DNA of 64,000 bases from Pontibacter liquoris (lineage in GTDB: Bacteria > Bacteroidota > Bacteroidia > Cytophagales > Hymenobacteraceae), in contig NZ_JALEBG010000001.1 of NCBI RefSeq assembly GCF_022758235.1, forward strand, positions 2,356,001 to 2,420,000, given 5' to 3'. The notes under the pieces are model-generated. The model ran no database searches, was not told the origin of the DNA, and was given only the letters and a program-made list of their open reading frames with translations. The position numbers and the translations under genes were made by a program. Shown in pieces: positions 43,689 to 54,367 of the stretch. Position 1 is the first letter of the stretch. Each line of letters opens with the position of its first letter.

Positions 43689-44630
43689 ATGAGGATCGCC
43701 TTAGACGCAATGGGCGGCGATTTTGCACCTGAGGCCATCATCAAGGGTGCAATTCTGGCCGCACAGCAGCTTACCCAGGAAGATGAAATCCTGCTCATCG
43801 GCAAGGAAGACATCATCAAGCCGCTGCTCGATGAATACGGATATACTGGATCTGGCATTAGGACTTACCATGCCAGCCAGGTAATTGAAATGGGTGAGCA
43901 CCCGACAAAGGCGCTCACGCAAAAAACCGACTCCAGCATTGCTGTTGGGTATGGCTTACTCAAAGCGCAGCAAGTAGATGCTTTCTGCAGCGCCGGTAAC
44001 ACCGGGGCCATGTTAGTAGGAGCCATGTTCAGCGTAAAAGCAATAGAAGGCATACTCAGGCCTTCTATTGGTGGTTTAGTTCCAAAGCTTAAAGGCGGTT
44101 ACGGGATCATGCTGGATGTAGGCGCAAACGCCGAGTGCAAGCCTGAGGTGCTCGAACAGTTTGCCGAGCTTGGCTCTATTTACGCCAAGTATGTACTGGA
44201 GATCGAGAACCCCAAAGTAGGACTGATGAACCTGGGAGAGGAAGAGGGCAAGGGCACTGTGAACACACAGGCAGCTCACCAACGCCTCAAAGCCAACACC
44301 ACGATCAACTTTATCGGTAATATCGAAGGGCGCGACCTGTTCAACGACAAAGCCGATGTGATTGTATGCGATGGTTATACCGGAAACATCATCCTGAAAA
44401 TGGCCGAGTCGCTGTATGATATCTTAAGCGAGAAAAACATCCACGATCCTTTCTTCGACAAGTTTAATTACGAAACCGAAGGAGGCAGCCCTATCCTAGG
44501 AATCAACGGGAATGCCATTATCGGGCATGGGGTTTCTTCTCCGCTGGCTATCTGCAATATGGTGATGCAGGCGCAAAAAATGGTCACCTCCCGAATCTCT
44601 GAAAGGTTCAGAAAGTACTATAGTGTTTAA
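43689..44630 (+). CDS. plsX: Phosphate acyltransferase PlsX
   Basis: A 313-residue soluble enzyme that makes acyl-phosphate from acyl-ACP for phospholipid synthesis. It starts with the family signature [13 protein letters not shown] and contains SAGNTGAML and [11 protein letters not shown]. The order rpmF-plsX-fabH is conserved in many bacteria. An intrinsic terminator between plsX and fabH suggests that fabH is at least partly controlled on its own. Confidence 0.95.
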   Translation: MRIALDAMGGDFAPEAIIKGAILAAQQLTQEDEILLIGKEDIIKPLLDEYGYTGSGIRTYHASQVIEMGEHPTKALTQKTDSSIAVGYGLLKAQQVDAFCSAGNTGAMLVGAMFSVKAIEGILRPSIGGLVPKLKGGYGIMLDVGANAECKPEVLEQFAELGSIYAKYVLEIENPKVGLMNLGEEEGKGTVNTQAAHQRLKANTTINFIGNIEGRDLFNDKADVIVCDGYTGNIILKMAESLYDILSEKNIHDPFFDKFNYETEGGSPILGINGNAIIGHGVSSPLAICNMVMQAQKMVTSRISERFRKYYSV

Positions 44631-44657
44631 GTAGTGGCCGCTGGCCGGAAAAATATT

Positions 44658-44721
44658 ACTTGGCATACTCTGTTCCAGTTTTCTTTTTATAGAAACTGGC
44701 AGGCTATGCCAAGTTTTTTTT
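44658..44721 (+). terminator. Terminator between plsX and fabH
   Basis: The outer arms ACTTGGCATA (44658-44667) and TATGCCAAGT (44705-44714) enclose a second stem of CCAGTTTT/GAAACTGG and are followed by seven T. Confidence 0.85.
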
Positions 44722-44766
44722 GTTAAATTGCCTTCCTTAAATCATACACCCAAAGATACTTTTAAT

Positions 44767-45765
44767 ATGAGTAAGATTACTGCCGCCATAACTGGTGTGA
44801 GTGGCTACGTTCCGGAATATGTACTGACCAACAAGGAACTAGAGACGATGGTTGAAACCAACGATGAATGGATTACCTCTCGTACCGGTATCAAGGAAAG
44901 GCGAATTTTAAAAGGGGAAGGCCTGGGCACCTCCCACATCGCTGTTCCGGCAGTAAAGGAACTCCTGAAAAAAACTAACACCAGCCCCGAAGAAGTGGAG
45001 CTGCTGATCTGCGCCACCACTACCCCGGACATGGTTTTCCCGGCTACGGCTAATCTGATTACCGCCGAAGTAGGCGCTGTAAATGCCTTCGGCTACGACC
45101 TGCAGGCAGCCTGCTCCGGCTTCCTGTATGCCCTTGCCACCGGCGCCAAGTTCATCGAATCAGGTCAGTATAAAAAAGTGATTGTAGTGGGCGCTGATAA
45201 AATGTCGGCCATTATTGATTATACCGACCGTGCTACCTGCATTATTTTTGGAGATGGCGGCGGGGCCGTGATGCTGGAGCCAAATACCGAAGGCTATGGT
45301 ATTCAGGACCAGGTGCTGAAGTCAGATGGTAGCGGCGCCCCTTTCCTGCACATGAAAGCCGGCGGCAGCCGCAAACCAGCCACCATCGAGACCGTTCAGG
45401 CCCGCGAGCACTTTGCTTTTCAGGAAGGCCAGCAGGTGTTTAAATTTGCCGTGAAAGGCATGGCCGATGTATCGGCGGAAGTAATGGAGCGCAACAAGCT
45501 TACCGCCGACGATGTGGCCTGGCTTGTACCGCATCAGGCTAACAAGCGCATCATCGAAGCGACAGCCAACCGCATGGGCGTAAGTAACGACAAGGTGATG
45601 CTCAACATCCACAAGTATGGCAACACCACCAGCGGCACCATTCCGTTGTGCCTGTGGGAGTATGAGAGCCAGCTAAAGAAAGGCGACAACCTGATCCTCG
45701 CTGCTTTCGGCGGCGGGTTTACCTGGGGCGCCATCTACCTGAAATGGGCCTACGATCCGAAGTAA
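44767..45765 (+). CDS. fabH: 3-Oxoacyl-ACP synthase III (KAS III)
   Basis: A 332-residue initiating condensing enzyme of fatty acid synthesis. The catalytic triad is visible: Cys116 in QAACSGF, His in VPHQAN and Asn in YGNTTSGT. It joins acetyl-CoA (or branched starters, common in this phylum) to malonyl-ACP. The ATG at 44767 matches the family N-terminus; 13 codons of upstream frame are not counted. A terminator precedes it and another follows. Confidence 0.95.
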   Translation: MSKITAAITGVSGYVPEYVLTNKELETMVETNDEWITSRTGIKERRILKGEGLGTSHIAVPAVKELLKKTNTSPEEVELLICATTTPDMVFPATANLITAEVGAVNAFGYDLQAACSGFLYALATGAKFIESGQYKKVIVVGADKMSAIIDYTDRATCIIFGDGGGAVMLEPNTEGYGIQDQVLKSDGSGAPFLHMKAGGSRKPATIETVQAREHFAFQEGQQVFKFAVKGMADVSAEVMERNKLTADDVAWLVPHQANKRIIEATANRMGVSNDKVMLNIHKYGNTTSGTIPLCLWEYESQLKKGDNLILAAFGGGFTWGAIYLKWAYDPK

Positions 45766-45786
45766 TCTCTCTGAAGTATAAAGTAT

Positions 45787-45813
45787 AAAAGCGGCCCTCG
45801 TGCCGCTTTTTTT
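45787..45813 (+). terminator. Terminator of fabH
   Basis: AAAAGCGGC (45787-45795) pairs with GCCGCTTTT (45802-45810), with more T after it. It directly follows two tandem AAGTATAA words. Confidence 0.85.
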
Positions 45814-46165
45814 ATATCCTGTAATTCATACTTACAGAGATTTTCACTAACCATGCCACCTACCTCCTTCCTCTCTGGCGCAAGCGTCCGCTTTTGCCCT
45901 GCTTGCTCTGTGGCTTTGCTATACTTGCTTATACTAGGTAAATGGCACATGCGGACGCCTGCGCCAAGGGAGTATTCTGTTTTTGGTTTCCTGATAATGC
46001 TATTTCGGATTGCTTACTTCGAAAGTATACCTGAAGAGGATTTCCTAATCCGCGTTAGCAACAATGCAGGCACTGGACACCCGGCATCAGTTTTGGATCA
46101 GGAAAGATAAAGAGCAGCTTACAGAAAACAGTTTGGGTGGCGGTGAGTTGCATCGGCAAACCCTG

Positions 46166-46196
46166 GCGCGGACAGGTCGCGACCTGTCCTCTACAA
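46166..46196. repeat. REP-like palindrome, copy 2 (perfect)
   Basis: GGACAGGTCGCGACCTGTCC (46170-46189) is a perfect 20-bp palindrome, with GCGC before and TCTACAA after. The same flanks occur in copy 1 at 33111. Confidence 0.85.
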
Positions 46197-46208
46197 AAAG
46201 CAAACAAA

Positions 46209-46234
46209 AAAGGCTTAGCGAACGCTAAGCCTTT
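46209..46234 (-). terminator. Terminator of the thrS-infC-rpmI-rplT operon
   Basis: AAAGGCTTAGCG (46209-46220) pairs with CGCTAAGCCTTT (46223-46234). A T-rich run follows on the minus strand. Confidence 0.85.
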
Positions 46235-46257
46235 CTTATACTATATAGACAAGTAAA

Positions 46258-46602
46258 TTACTTTACTTTATCAACGATGCTCTTGAAAGCCTCTGGGTGG
46301 TTCATCGCCAGGTCAGCAAGTACTTTGCGGTTCAGGTCGATGTTTGCCTTCTTCAGGGCGCCCATTAAGGCGGAGTAAGACAGACCGTGCTCACGGGCAC
46401 CGGCGTTGATACGCTGGATCCACAGGGAACGGAAATCTCTCTTCTTAACTTTTCTATCACGATACGCATAAACGAGACCTTTTTCAATTGCGTTCTTCGC
46501 AACGGTCCATACGTTTTTGCGACGGCCAAAGTAACCTTTGGCCATTTTCATCATTTTCTTTCTTCTGTGTCGTGCTGCAACGACATTTACCGATCTTGGC
46601 AT
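46258..46602 (-). CDS. rplT: 50S ribosomal protein L20
   Basis: A 114-residue L20 with the basic N-terminal extension ([16 protein letters not shown]) and the globular end [14 protein letters not shown]. In other bacteria it represses its own operon by binding mRNA; no matching structure was worked out here. It is the last gene of the classical thrS-infC-rpmI-rplT order. Confidence 0.96.
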   Translation of the reverse strand: MPRSVNVVAARHRRKKMMKMAKGYFGRRKNVWTVAKNAIEKGLVYAYRDRKVKKRDFRSLWIQRINAGAREHGLSYSALMGALKKANIDLNRKVLADLAMNHPEAFKSIVDKVK

Positions 46603-46692
46603 TTCTTTAAAGTTTTAGCGGCTGGTGATGCTAATGATCTTTAAACCAGACACTGGGTTCGTACTAATAAATTAACCTCTAATTTGTGCGTA

Positions 46693-46887
46693 TTAGATTT
46701 GAAGCATCAGCTTCACTCTGTTCGTGTCAGCAGAGCTAACAAGGCCAGTGTGCGTCAGGCTACGCTTCTGTTTTGTTGTCTTCTTGGTCAGGATGTGGCT
46801 TTTGTAAGCGTGCTTACGCTTAATTTTGCCAGTACCTGTCAAAGAAAAACGCTTCTTTGCACCAGATTTGGTTTTTACTTTAGGCAT
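46693..46887 (-). CDS. rpmI: 50S ribosomal protein L35
   Basis: A 64-residue, highly basic protein starting [14 protein letters not shown] with the family motif [11 protein letters not shown]. It lies between infC (22-base gap) and rplT (90-base gap), as expected. Confidence 0.95.
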   Translation of the reverse strand: MPKVKTKSGAKKRFSLTGTGKIKRKHAYKSHILTKKTTKQKRSLTHTGLVSSADTNRVKLMLQI

Positions 46888-46909
46888 GGTATATAATTGA
46901 TTTAAATAA

Positions 46910-47473
46910 TTACTTTTTTGCCGGCGCTGCCGCTTTTGGCGTCAGGATCAGGAACATGCGCTTACCTTCCAGTTTGGGCAGTTGCTCTACCTTTGCTACA
47001 TCTTCCAGGGCCTGGGCAAACTTAAGCAACAGGATCTCGCCCCGCTCCTTAAACACAATGCTGCGGCCTACAAAATGCACGTAGGATTTCACCTTAAAAC
47101 CGCTTTCCAGAAAGCCTTTGGCATGCTTCAGCTTAAACTCAAAATCGTGATCATCCGTGTTCGGACCGAAACGAATCTCCTTGATCACTACCTTCTGAGC
47201 TTTCGCCTTCATCTCGCGCGTTTTCTTCTTCTGCTCGTACTTAAATTTCGAGTAGTCGATGATGCGACATACGGGCGGGTTAGCTGTTGGAGAAATCTCA
47301 ACTAAGTCAAGATTCTGCTCATTGGCCATTTGCTGGGCTGCTCTGTATCCGAACACTCCCTGCTCTACATTGTCACCCACAAGCCTTACTTCTCGGGCCG
47401 TGATCTTATCATTGACTTTGTATGGCTCCTCCACCTTTCCGCGGGGGATGTAGCGCCTATTTTGCGTAGCTAT
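46910..47473 (-). CDS. infC: Translation initiation factor IF-3, apparent AUA start codon
   Basis: A 187-residue IF-3. From the start the reading is [23 protein letters not shown], which matches the usual IF-3 N-terminus (MATQRR-type). The codon before ATQ is ATA (47471-47473), and GGAGG lies seven bases upstream (47481-47485). The family N-terminus and the ribosome-binding site therefore both point to AUA. The first in-frame GTG (47434) would cut 13 conserved residues and has no such site. IF-3 rejects non-canonical starts, so infC genes often use AUU or similar codons for autoregulation. The C-terminal domain is complete. Confidence 0.85.
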   Translation of the reverse strand: MATQNRRYIPRGKVEEPYKVNDKITAREVRLVGDNVEQGVFGYRAAQQMANEQNLDLVEISPTANPPVCRIIDYSKFKYEQKKKTREMKAKAQKVVIKEIRFGPNTDDHDFEFKLKHAKGFLESGFKVKSYVHFVGRSIVFKERGEILLLKFAQALEDVAKVEQLPKLEGKRMFLILTPKAAAPAKK

Positions 47474-47485
47474 AGTAGTACCTCC
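47474..47485 (-). promoter_or_regulatory. Strong Shine-Dalgarno site deciding the infC start
   Basis: GGAGG plus a 7-nt spacer before ATA on the minus strand. Good Shine-Dalgarno sites are almost absent elsewhere in this window. Confidence 0.75.
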
Positions 47486-47554
47486 TTAAATTAATGTTAT
47501 TACAATTAGGCTGCGAATATCGCAATTAATCTATTCAGAAAAAAATATCTTCTG

Positions 47555-49492
47555 CTAATTGTTCAGCATTGCCGCTATTTTCTCCTTGAACATACTGATA
47601 AATTCCGCTACCGGCATGGTGCCCAGGTCTCCTTCGCCGTGGCGGCGCACCGAAACAGAATTTGTCTCCTGCTCCTTCTCGCCTACGATCAGCATATAAG
47701 ACACTTTGCGCACTTCCGCGTCACGGATTTTACGGCCAATCTTCTCATCGCGGTTGTCCACTGAGCCGCGGATGTCCTCCAGCTGCAGCAAATCATTCAC
47801 CTGCTGGGCAAATTCCTGGTACTTCTCTGAAATAGGAAGTATAGCAAACTGCTCCGGGCTAAGCCACAGCGGGAAGTTGCCGCCGCAATGCTCGATGAGC
47901 ACGGCTACGAAACGCTCCAGCGACCCAAATGGTGCACGGTGGATCATCACCGGGCGATGCTTGGCATTATCTGCGCCGATATATTCCAACTGGAAACGTT
48001 CGGGCAGGTTATAATCTACCTGTATCGTGCCCAGCTGCCACTTACGGCCGATGGCATCCCGCACCATGAAGTCGAGCTTGGGACCATAAAACGCAGCTTC
48101 GCCCAATTCGGTTACAGTGCGCAGGCCTTTCTCATCGGCAGCCTCAATAATGGCGCTTTCAGCTTTCTCCCAGGCTTCATCCGAGCCAATATACTTGGCT
48201 TTGTTCTGCGGGTCGCGCAACGAGATCTGAGCCGTATAATCTTCAAAACCAAGCGCTTTAAACACATACAGTACCAAGTCGATCACCTTGGTGAACTCCT
48301 CCTTTACCTGGTCAGGACGGCAGAAGATGTGGGCATCGTCCTGCGTAAAGCCCCGCACGCGGGTTAGGCCATGCAGCTCACCACTTTGCTCATACCTGTA
48401 AACAGTACCGAATTCCGCCAGACGCACCGGCAGCTCTTTGTAAGAGCGTGGGCGCACTTTGTAGATCTCGCAGTGGTGAGGGCAGTTCATCGGCTTAAGA
48501 AAGAACTCCTCCCCTTCATTCGGCGTTTTGATCGGCTGGAAAGAATCGGCGCCATACTTTTCATAATGCCCGGACGTAACATAAAGTTCCTTGCTGGCAA
48601 TGTGCGGCGTAACCACCGGCTGGTAGCCGGCGCGCATCTGGGCCTTGCGCATGAACTGCTCCAGGCGCTCGCGCAGCAGCGTGCCTTTGGGCAACCACAG
48701 CGGCAGACCCATGCCTACTTTCTCGGAGAAGGCGAACAGTTCAAGTTCTTTGCCCAGCTTACGGTGATCGCGTTTCTTGGCTTCTTCCAGCCGCTCCAGG
48801 TACTCGGTCAGCTCCTTTTGCTTGGGGAAGGTAACACCATAGATGCGTGTGAGCTGCTTTCTGGTTTCGTCTCCTCGCCAGTACGCTCCCGCCACGTTCA
48901 TCAGTTTAGCCGCTTTGATAAAGCCCGTATTTGGGATATGCGGCCCGCGGCACAGGTCTGTAAAGTTGCCCTGCTCATAAAAAGAGATCGTGCCATCGGC
49001 CAAGTCCTTGATCAGGTCCAGCTTATACTCGTCGCCTTTTTGGGTAAAGAAATCGGTGGCTTCGGCTTTCGAAACTTCGCGGCGGCGGAACTCGCTTTTA
49101 TTACGGGCCAGTTCCAGCATCTTCTGTTCTACTTTCGCAAAGTCATCCTGCGAGAACTGCCGGTCTCCCAGGTCCACATCGTAATAAAAACCGTTCTCTA
49201 CGGGAGGGCCGATGCCGAACTTTACGCCCGGATACAATTCTTCCAAGGCCTCGGCCAGCAAGTGCGCCGACGAGTGCCAGAAGGCATTTTTCCCCAGGTC
49301 ATCGTTCCAGGTGAGCAGCTGCACCGTCGCATCTTCGTTTATCGGGCGCGAAAGATCCACGACCGTGTCGTTTACTTTGGCAGCAAGCACATTGCGCGCC
49401 AATCCTTCGCTGATACTTTGTGCAATCTCAAGACTTGTCACGCCTTTTTCATACTGGCGTTCAGAGCCGTCGGGCAGTGTGATATTGATCAT
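47555..49492 (-). CDS. thrS: Threonyl-tRNA synthetase
   Basis: A 645-residue class II synthetase: TGS domain (residues 1-62), editing/SAD domain (with [11 protein letters not shown], about 70-230), catalytic core with zinc ligands ([11 protein letters not shown] and the late HRAPFGS), and an anticodon-binding domain ending near [10 protein letters not shown]. The length and order are normal. It heads the thrS-infC-rpmI-rplT group. The TPR lipoprotein on the same strand ends downstream of nothing else: its stop codon lies 17 bases upstream of the thrS start, so thrS is read after it. Confidence 0.96.
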   Translation of the reverse strand: MINITLPDGSERQYEKGVTSLEIAQSISEGLARNVLAAKVNDTVVDLSRPINEDATVQLLTWNDDLGKNAFWHSSAHLLAEALEELYPGVKFGIGPPVENGFYYDVDLGDRQFSQDDFAKVEQKMLELARNKSEFRRREVSKAEATDFFTQKGDEYKLDLIKDLADGTISFYEQGNFTDLCRGPHIPNTGFIKAAKLMNVAGAYWRGDETRKQLTRIYGVTFPKQKELTEYLERLEEAKKRDHRKLGKELELFAFSEKVGMGLPLWLPKGTLLRERLEQFMRKAQMRAGYQPVVTPHIASKELYVTSGHYEKYGADSFQPIKTPNEGEEFFLKPMNCPHHCEIYKVRPRSYKELPVRLAEFGTVYRYEQSGELHGLTRVRGFTQDDAHIFCRPDQVKEEFTKVIDLVLYVFKALGFEDYTAQISLRDPQNKAKYIGSDEAWEKAESAIIEAADEKGLRTVTELGEAAFYGPKLDFMVRDAIGRKWQLGTIQVDYNLPERFQLEYIGADNAKHRPVMIHRAPFGSLERFVAVLIEHCGGNFPLWLSPEQFAILPISEKYQEFAQQVNDLLQLEDIRGSVDNRDEKIGRKIRDAEVRKVSYMLIVGEKEQETNSVSVRRHGEGDLGTMPVAEFISMFKEKIAAMLNN

Positions 49493-49509
49493 GTATTGGT
49501 CCTTTGTCT

Positions 49510-50595
49510 TTATTCTTCAATTGTTACCGGGGTCACTACGGTACTGTCCGTTGTGATGCCCCGCTGTAATTTATACTTGATCCGGGCAATAGCCTGGTAA
49601 GCGTACGTATACCTGGGATCTACCTGCACCAGGCGCTGGTAAGTGGCCAAGGCCTGAAAAGGCTGCCCGGCTCGCTCATAACTCGCACCAAGGGCCGCCA
49701 GGTACCGCGGCTGATCTTTATACTTCTTCCCGGCTTTCAGCAAATGGGCCAGAGCGCCTTCACCGTCTCCTTTCGCATACTGCCGCAAGCCAATAAAATA
49801 ATGGGCCTCCTGCAGCGTGTCGTTCAACGCCACGGCGTGGGCAAAGTATAACTGGGCACTGTCGGGCTTCTGCGCCACCTGGTATAGCACTCCCTGGTAA
49901 TACAGCAACAAGGCATCGTCTGGTGCCAGTCGTGCTGCACTTTGCAGGTAGGGCTTTGCCCCTTCAAAATCTTTACGGGCCACCAGAATACCTGTTAACT
50001 CGCGCTGTGCTTCCATGAACTGGGGCATTTGCTTTAAAGCCAGTTTATAGTTGTGCACGGCACTGCTTGTATCGCCGGTAGCTTCCTGTATCCTGCCCCG
50101 GTAATAGTAGGCAAACTCATTGCCAGGTGCAAGCTCCTGCGCCTTACCGATATAATAAGTTGCCTGCTCATACTTGCGTTGCTGCAGGTATAGTTCCCCC
50201 AGCAACACATAGAGCGAAGCACTCTGGTATGCATTGCGCTCGGCCTGCAGCGCCAATGGCAGGGCTTCGTCCCGCCGGCCCATTGCCCGCAGTACCTGGG
50301 CTTTTACAAAGAGTGTTAATGGCTCGCTTTTCGTCAGCCGGATCGCCTCATCAGCGTCCTGCAGGGCTTTGTTCAATTCTCCTTTGCGCAGCAGCACCAC
50401 AGCGCGCCGCGCATACAGGCTGCCATCGCGTCGGGCGTTGGCAATGGCGGCATTGAGGTTCCGGAGCTGCGCTTCAGGATTGTCCTGTATCTTTTGCAGG
50501 TTCACCATCCGCTCCTTTTCTCCTTCCTCCTGCCGGCAGGCAGCCATTGTAATAATGGTGAGCAGCAGTACCAGCAAACGCGTAAAACGCCCCAT
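49510..50595 (-). CDS. TPR-repeat lipoprotein
   Basis: A 361-residue protein that starts [12 protein letters not shown] and reaches a lipobox-like TMAAC, so it is predicted to be lipid-anchored. The rest is tetratricopeptide repeats, roughly eight 34-residue units (for example [20 protein letters not shown] and [20 protein letters not shown]). TPRs are protein-interaction scaffolds. I chose the ATG at 50593-50595 because it gives a clean signal peptide; a start 31 codons upstream would bury it. It lies 17 bases before thrS on the same strand. No specific role can be deduced. Confidence 0.82.
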   Translation of the reverse strand: MGRFTRLLVLLLTIITMAACRQEEGEKERMVNLQKIQDNPEAQLRNLNAAIANARRDGSLYARRAVVLLRKGELNKALQDADEAIRLTKSEPLTLFVKAQVLRAMGRRDEALPLALQAERNAYQSASLYVLLGELYLQQRKYEQATYYIGKAQELAPGNEFAYYYRGRIQEATGDTSSAVHNYKLALKQMPQFMEAQRELTGILVARKDFEGAKPYLQSAARLAPDDALLLYYQGVLYQVAQKPDSAQLYFAHAVALNDTLQEAHYFIGLRQYAKGDGEGALAHLLKAGKKYKDQPRYLAALGASYERAGQPFQALATYQRLVQVDPRYTYAYQAIARIKYKLQRGITTDSTVVTPVTIEE

Positions 50596-50711
50596 CTTAG
50601 GTCTTAATATCGGTCCGGCCCGAAGGCTGTGTTTTCTAATCAGCGCTAAATTAAGACTTTTTGCCCAAATAGAAACATTCCCCGCCACCTGAAAGCTGCT
50701 GTATAAAAAAC

Positions 50712-50745
50712 AAAAAGCCTGCCACCAGTGGGGAGCAGGCTTTTT
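50712..50745 (-). terminator. Terminator of the second TPR gene
   Basis: AAAAAGCCTGC (50712-50722) pairs with 50735-50745, and the hairpin ends in a T run on the minus strand, 16 bases past the stop. Confidence 0.85.
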
Positions 50746-50760
50746 GACAGTAGCAAAAGG

Positions 50761-51549
50761 CTACTTTTTAGCGTATACCTCCTGCATCATGATTTTACAA
50801 CGCCTGCTCAGTTCCAGTTCATCCTTCGTTTCCAGGTTTACCGTGAGCGCTTGCTGAAGCGTATGAATACAGGCTTCCTTATCTTTCATTTCTTCATAAA
50901 CACAAGCCAGGTCATAATAATAGCGGATATTATCCGGGTTATACCTGATGGCATTGGTCAGGGCATCCGCCGCATCCTGGTTAGTTGGCTTCTCCTCTAT
51001 GCCTCCAAAGAAAACTTTGGCAGCAGCCTGTTCGGCAATATTCAGGTTAGCCACTTTAAAATACCACCGCCCCAAAATATACCATGCTCCCGCATGCTGG
51101 TTGTCACAGGCCAGGGCCTTGTCTATAAACGGTTTTACCTGGTAAATAGTGGCCAGGCGCTGTTTTGGGCCGGCAATCATGGCGGAGCTTCCCAGTGCAA
51201 GTGCCATCACATAATTCGCTTCCGCATCTTCCGGGGCCAGGGCATATGCCCGTAGCGCCAGGTTACGCGCCTGCTCAAAATGGTCTGACTTGCTTGTTTC
51301 GTCGGTATATCGGTCGCCAATGCGGCAGTGCAGGTAACTGGCCTTGCAAAGCGCTTCGTAATTGTCAGCGTCGGTTTTTAACACCTGCTCATACAGGGCC
51401 AGCGCTTCACTGTCTTTGTAGGCTACCAACAACTTACCAGCCCGGTTAAGCATCTGCTCATGCTCAGTGGCAGCGCCATCTGCCATTACGGCAGGCGCAC
51501 TTCCACAGAGCATCAGAGCAAGTATTAAAACGCTACAAAGTCTTTTCAT
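50761..51549 (-). CDS. Exported TPR-like protein
   Basis: A 262-residue protein with a signal peptide (MKRLCSVLILALMLCG, cleavage probably after AVMA). It is followed by TPR-like helical pairs with LACVYEEMKDKEACIHTLQQAL near the C-terminus. The pattern resembles the RMDN-type TPR family of unknown function. The ATG at 51547-51549 is chosen because it starts the signal peptide. It is probably cotranscribed with nothing; a terminator follows, and parC ends 64 bases upstream. Confidence 0.75.
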   Translation of the reverse strand: MKRLCSVLILALMLCGSAPAVMADGAATEHEQMLNRAGKLLVAYKDSEALALYEQVLKTDADNYEALCKASYLHCRIGDRYTDETSKSDHFEQARNLALRAYALAPEDAEANYVMALALGSSAMIAGPKQRLATIYQVKPFIDKALACDNQHAGAWYILGRWYFKVANLNIAEQAAAKVFFGGIEEKPTNQDAADALTNAIRYNPDNIRYYYDLACVYEEMKDKEACIHTLQQALTVNLETKDELELSRRCKIMMQEVYAKK

Positions 51550-51613
51550 CTTCAGTAATCCTTCCGGTAACTTACAGCTTTCAAAAGACTTTTGCAAGTA
51601 TAGCGCTTTGTTC

Positions 51614-54367
51614 TTAGAACAGATTAAGCTGCTTTTTCTCTTTTAAAGCCTTTTTTTCGCTGTCAGGGTGAGTATCACTGTCTACGTCTTCCGAGCCAAG
51701 AAGTTGAGTGCCGCTGGCCCGGGCCGCTTCTTCTGCAAGTTCCTTTAACTCAGCAGGTAAGCCGGCAGTAGCTTTCTTCGGCGCAGCGGCCTTGCGGCTT
51801 CTGCCAGCATCCTGCTCCTGTACCACCACTTCCTGCCGGGGCACCTCCACTTCCAGTATCTTGTGGTAGTTGAGCTTATTCCCCATGGCCTTCCAGCCTT
51901 TCACGTCGATAAACTCGCTCAGCAGCAGCTTCTCTGTTTCCTTTTCGCTTTTACGATCGCGCTTGAACCGGATCTCTGCCAACGGTTCAGGATGGGTCGA
52001 TACGGCTTCCAAACGCGAGTTTTTCGTTTCCGGGATAAAGGTAAACCTCTTCCCTATGGTGGAGGTCTCTATCCTGAAACGCTTCACATAGTAGGTTTTA
52101 TTTTCCCCCTCGTAATAAATAGCCGAAACCACCAGCTCCGGATCATACTTCTGCAGCACCTTAATCTTCTCCACGGTGTAGTGGTTAGCCAGGTCAAAGG
52201 TGGTTTGCTCGTAGCTGCCGTCTTCGTAGATCACCAGAATTGTATCGTCGGTGTTGAACGAGCCCAGGTAACGGCCCCGGCCTTCGGTATTGAGCCTTCC
52301 GATCACCTCGTCGTAGAAGATCTCGCGTCCGCCTAGGGTAGAATCGCCACGGCTTTTCTGCACCACTTTCTTGATGGCATGCTTCGTAATAATGTTGCCG
52401 TTCGAGCCCTTGCCTTTGATCATCAGCTCGGCAAAGTCAAAATCAAACTGCTTGTTGCGGGCAGCGGCCTGCGGCGCCAGCGTTATACTTACCACCTCCG
52501 ACTCGGAGTTGGGGTTAGCGGTCAGGTAATGTACTTTGGAATTCTTCTCGCCCTTGGTCAGATCATACTCCTTGTCGCGGGTAATGGACTTCACAGCAAA
52601 ACGCTTGGCAAACGAAATACCGGACTTGCCATCCACATAGATCATGTTGTAGACCATGTGCTCGTCGTTCTTATTATAAACGCTGGCCATGATAATGTCT
52701 TTGCCCACAAACGTCTTATCGGCCACTTTGGTCACCGTGAACTTACCGTCTTTGCGGAACACAATGATATCGTCCATATCCGAGCAGTCGCACACAAACT
52801 CGTCTTTGCGCAGGCCTGTTCCGATAAAACCATCTTTGGCATTCATGTAGAGCTTCTGGTTGGCAATAGCCACTTTCTGCGCCGTGATCACATCAAAGGT
52901 TTTGATCTGCGTCTTGCGGTCACGGCCCTGGCCATACTTCTTCAGCAAGCCTTCAAAGTAGCCGATCGCATAGCGGATCAGGTTCGCCAGGTTATCATCC
53001 ACTTCGGCCATCTCATCTTCCAGCTTGCGGATATACTCGTCGGCTTTGAAGGAGTCATACTTGGAAATGCGCTTGATGCGGATTTCGGTCAGGCGTACAA
53101 TATCGTCTTCCGACACTTCGCGGCGCAGCAGGTGCTTGTAAGGATCCAGGCCTTTGTCGATGGCCTGCAGCACGGCCTCCCAGGTTTCGCACTCTTCGAT
53201 GTCGCGGTAAATGCGGTTCTCGATAAAGATCTTTTCCAGGGAGGAATGATGCCACTTGTCTTCCAGCTCCGCTTTGCGGATTTCCAGCTCGCGCTTGAGC
53301 AGGTCTACTGTTTTAAACGTAGAGATGCGCAGGAGCTCATCCACATTCAAAAAGTGCGGCTTGTCGTCGATAATCACGCAGGTGTTCGGCGAGATGGATA
53401 CTTCGCAGTCAGTGAAGGCATACAGCGCGTCCATGGTCAGGTCAGGCGATACGCCCGGCGGCAGCTGCACCTGTATCTCCACATCCGCAGCGGTATTATC
53501 CACTACCTTTTTGATCTTAATCTTATTGTTCTCGCTCGCTTTCACGATCGACTCCATCAACCCCGTCGTGGTGATGCCGTAGGGCACGTCGCGGATGATG
53601 AGCATGGTCTTGTCTACCTTCTCGATGGTGGCGCGCACCCGGATCCTGCCGCCACGCATGCCGGCATTGTAGTTGGTCACATCTACCAGTCCGCCATTTG
53701 GGAAGTCCGGTAAAAGCATGGTGCTACGGCCTTTCAGCACATCAATAGAACCTTTCAGCAGCTCTTTGAAGTTGTGCGGCATGATCTTGGTCGACAAGCC
53801 TACGGCAATACCTTCCACGCCCTGCGCCAGCAGCAGCGGGAACTTTACCGGCAAGGTTACCGGCTCATTTTTACGGCCATCGTAGCTCAGCTGCCACAGC
53901 GTGGTCTGTGGGTTGAACACCACATCCAGCGCAAACTTGGAAAGGCGCGCCTCAATATATCGGGGGGCTGCCGCACTGTCGCCGGTGCGCACGTCGCCCC
54001 AGTTACCTTGCGTTTCGATGAGCAAATCTTTCTGACCCAGGTTCACCATCGCATCACCGATCGAAGCATCGCCGTGCGGGTGGTACTGCATAGTTTGCCC
54101 GATCACGTTGGCCACTTTGTTAAAGCGTCCATCGTCCATCTCTTTCATGGCATGCAGAATGCGGCGCTGCACCGGCTTTAAGCCGTCCTCAATAGCAGGA
54201 ACCGCCCGCTCCAGAATCACATATGAAGCATAGTCGAGGAACCAGGTTTCGTAAAGTCCGGAAACAGGCGTAATGTTATGGATGACTTCTTCTTCGCCAT
54301 CCGTGAACGTAACTTCCTGCTCGTCTTCTCTTTCTATTTCTTCGTTGTTGAGCTCGTCGTTATGCAT
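51614..54367 (-). CDS. parC: DNA topoisomerase IV subunit A
   Basis: A 917-residue GyrA/ParC-type breakage-reunion subunit. The catalytic Arg136-Tyr137 is in APRYIEA, preceded by the conserved [10 protein letters not shown]. The C-terminal region (about 500-800) contains the DNA-wrapping repeats but no GyrA box of the QRRGGKG type, so ParC is the better call. A long charged tail, rich in Lys, Ala and Glu, ends the protein. It decatenates daughter chromosomes together with ParE. It overlaps parE by 8 bases, indicating translational coupling. Confidence 0.9.
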   Translation of the reverse strand: MHNDELNNEEIEREDEQEVTFTDGEEEVIHNITPVSGLYETWFLDYASYVILERAVPAIEDGLKPVQRRILHAMKEMDDGRFNKVANVIGQTMQYHPHGDASIGDAMVNLGQKDLLIETQGNWGDVRTGDSAAAPRYIEARLSKFALDVVFNPQTTLWQLSYDGRKNEPVTLPVKFPLLLAQGVEGIAVGLSTKIMPHNFKELLKGSIDVLKGRSTMLLPDFPNGGLVDVTNYNAGMRGGRIRVRATIEKVDKTMLIIRDVPYGITTTGLMESIVKASENNKIKIKKVVDNTAADVEIQVQLPPGVSPDLTMDALYAFTDCEVSISPNTCVIIDDKPHFLNVDELLRISTFKTVDLLKRELEIRKAELEDKWHHSSLEKIFIENRIYRDIEECETWEAVLQAIDKGLDPYKHLLRREVSEDDIVRLTEIRIKRISKYDSFKADEYIRKLEDEMAEVDDNLANLIRYAIGYFEGLLKKYGQGRDRKTQIKTFDVITAQKVAIANQKLYMNAKDGFIGTGLRKDEFVCDCSDMDDIIVFRKDGKFTVTKVADKTFVGKDIIMASVYNKNDEHMVYNMIYVDGKSGISFAKRFAVKSITRDKEYDLTKGEKNSKVHYLTANPNSESEVVSITLAPQAAARNKQFDFDFAELMIKGKGSNGNIITKHAIKKVVQKSRGDSTLGGREIFYDEVIGRLNTEGRGRYLGSFNTDDTILVIYEDGSYEQTTFDLANHYTVEKIKVLQKYDPELVVSAIYYEGENKTYYVKRFRIETSTIGKRFTFIPETKNSRLEAVSTHPEPLAEIRFKRDRKSEKETEKLLLSEFIDVKGWKAMGNKLNYHKILEVEVPRQEVVVQEQDAGRSRKAAAPKKATAGLPAELKELAEEAARASGTQLLGSEDVDSDTHPDSEKKALKEKKQLNLF

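Larger units (their letters stand above)
45766..46257. other. Repeat-bearing intergenic region between fabH and rplT (492 bp)
   Basis: This holds the two converging terminators and, between them, an inverted pair GGCGCAAGCGTCCGC / GCGGACGCCTGCGCC (45878-45892 and 45952-45966, one mismatch). It also holds a GGATTTCCTAATCC dyad near 46039 and the perfect REP-like palindrome at 46170. A reading frame of 85 codons exists at 45853-46110, but it is made of these repeats and is not a credible gene. Confidence 0.6.

Noticed and set aside
45853-46110. 85-codon open frame between fabH and rplT
   Set aside because: It is composed of inverted repeats and REP-like DNA and has no homology features.
48371-49600. 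409-codon plus-strand open frame opposite thrS
   Set aside because: It lies fully antisense to thrS motifs and extends into the neighbouring TPR gene; no protein features.
52379-53713. 444-codon plus-strand open frame inside parC
   Set aside because: It is antisense to the well-conserved topoisomerase subunit and has no recognisable domain; it is a product of codon bias.
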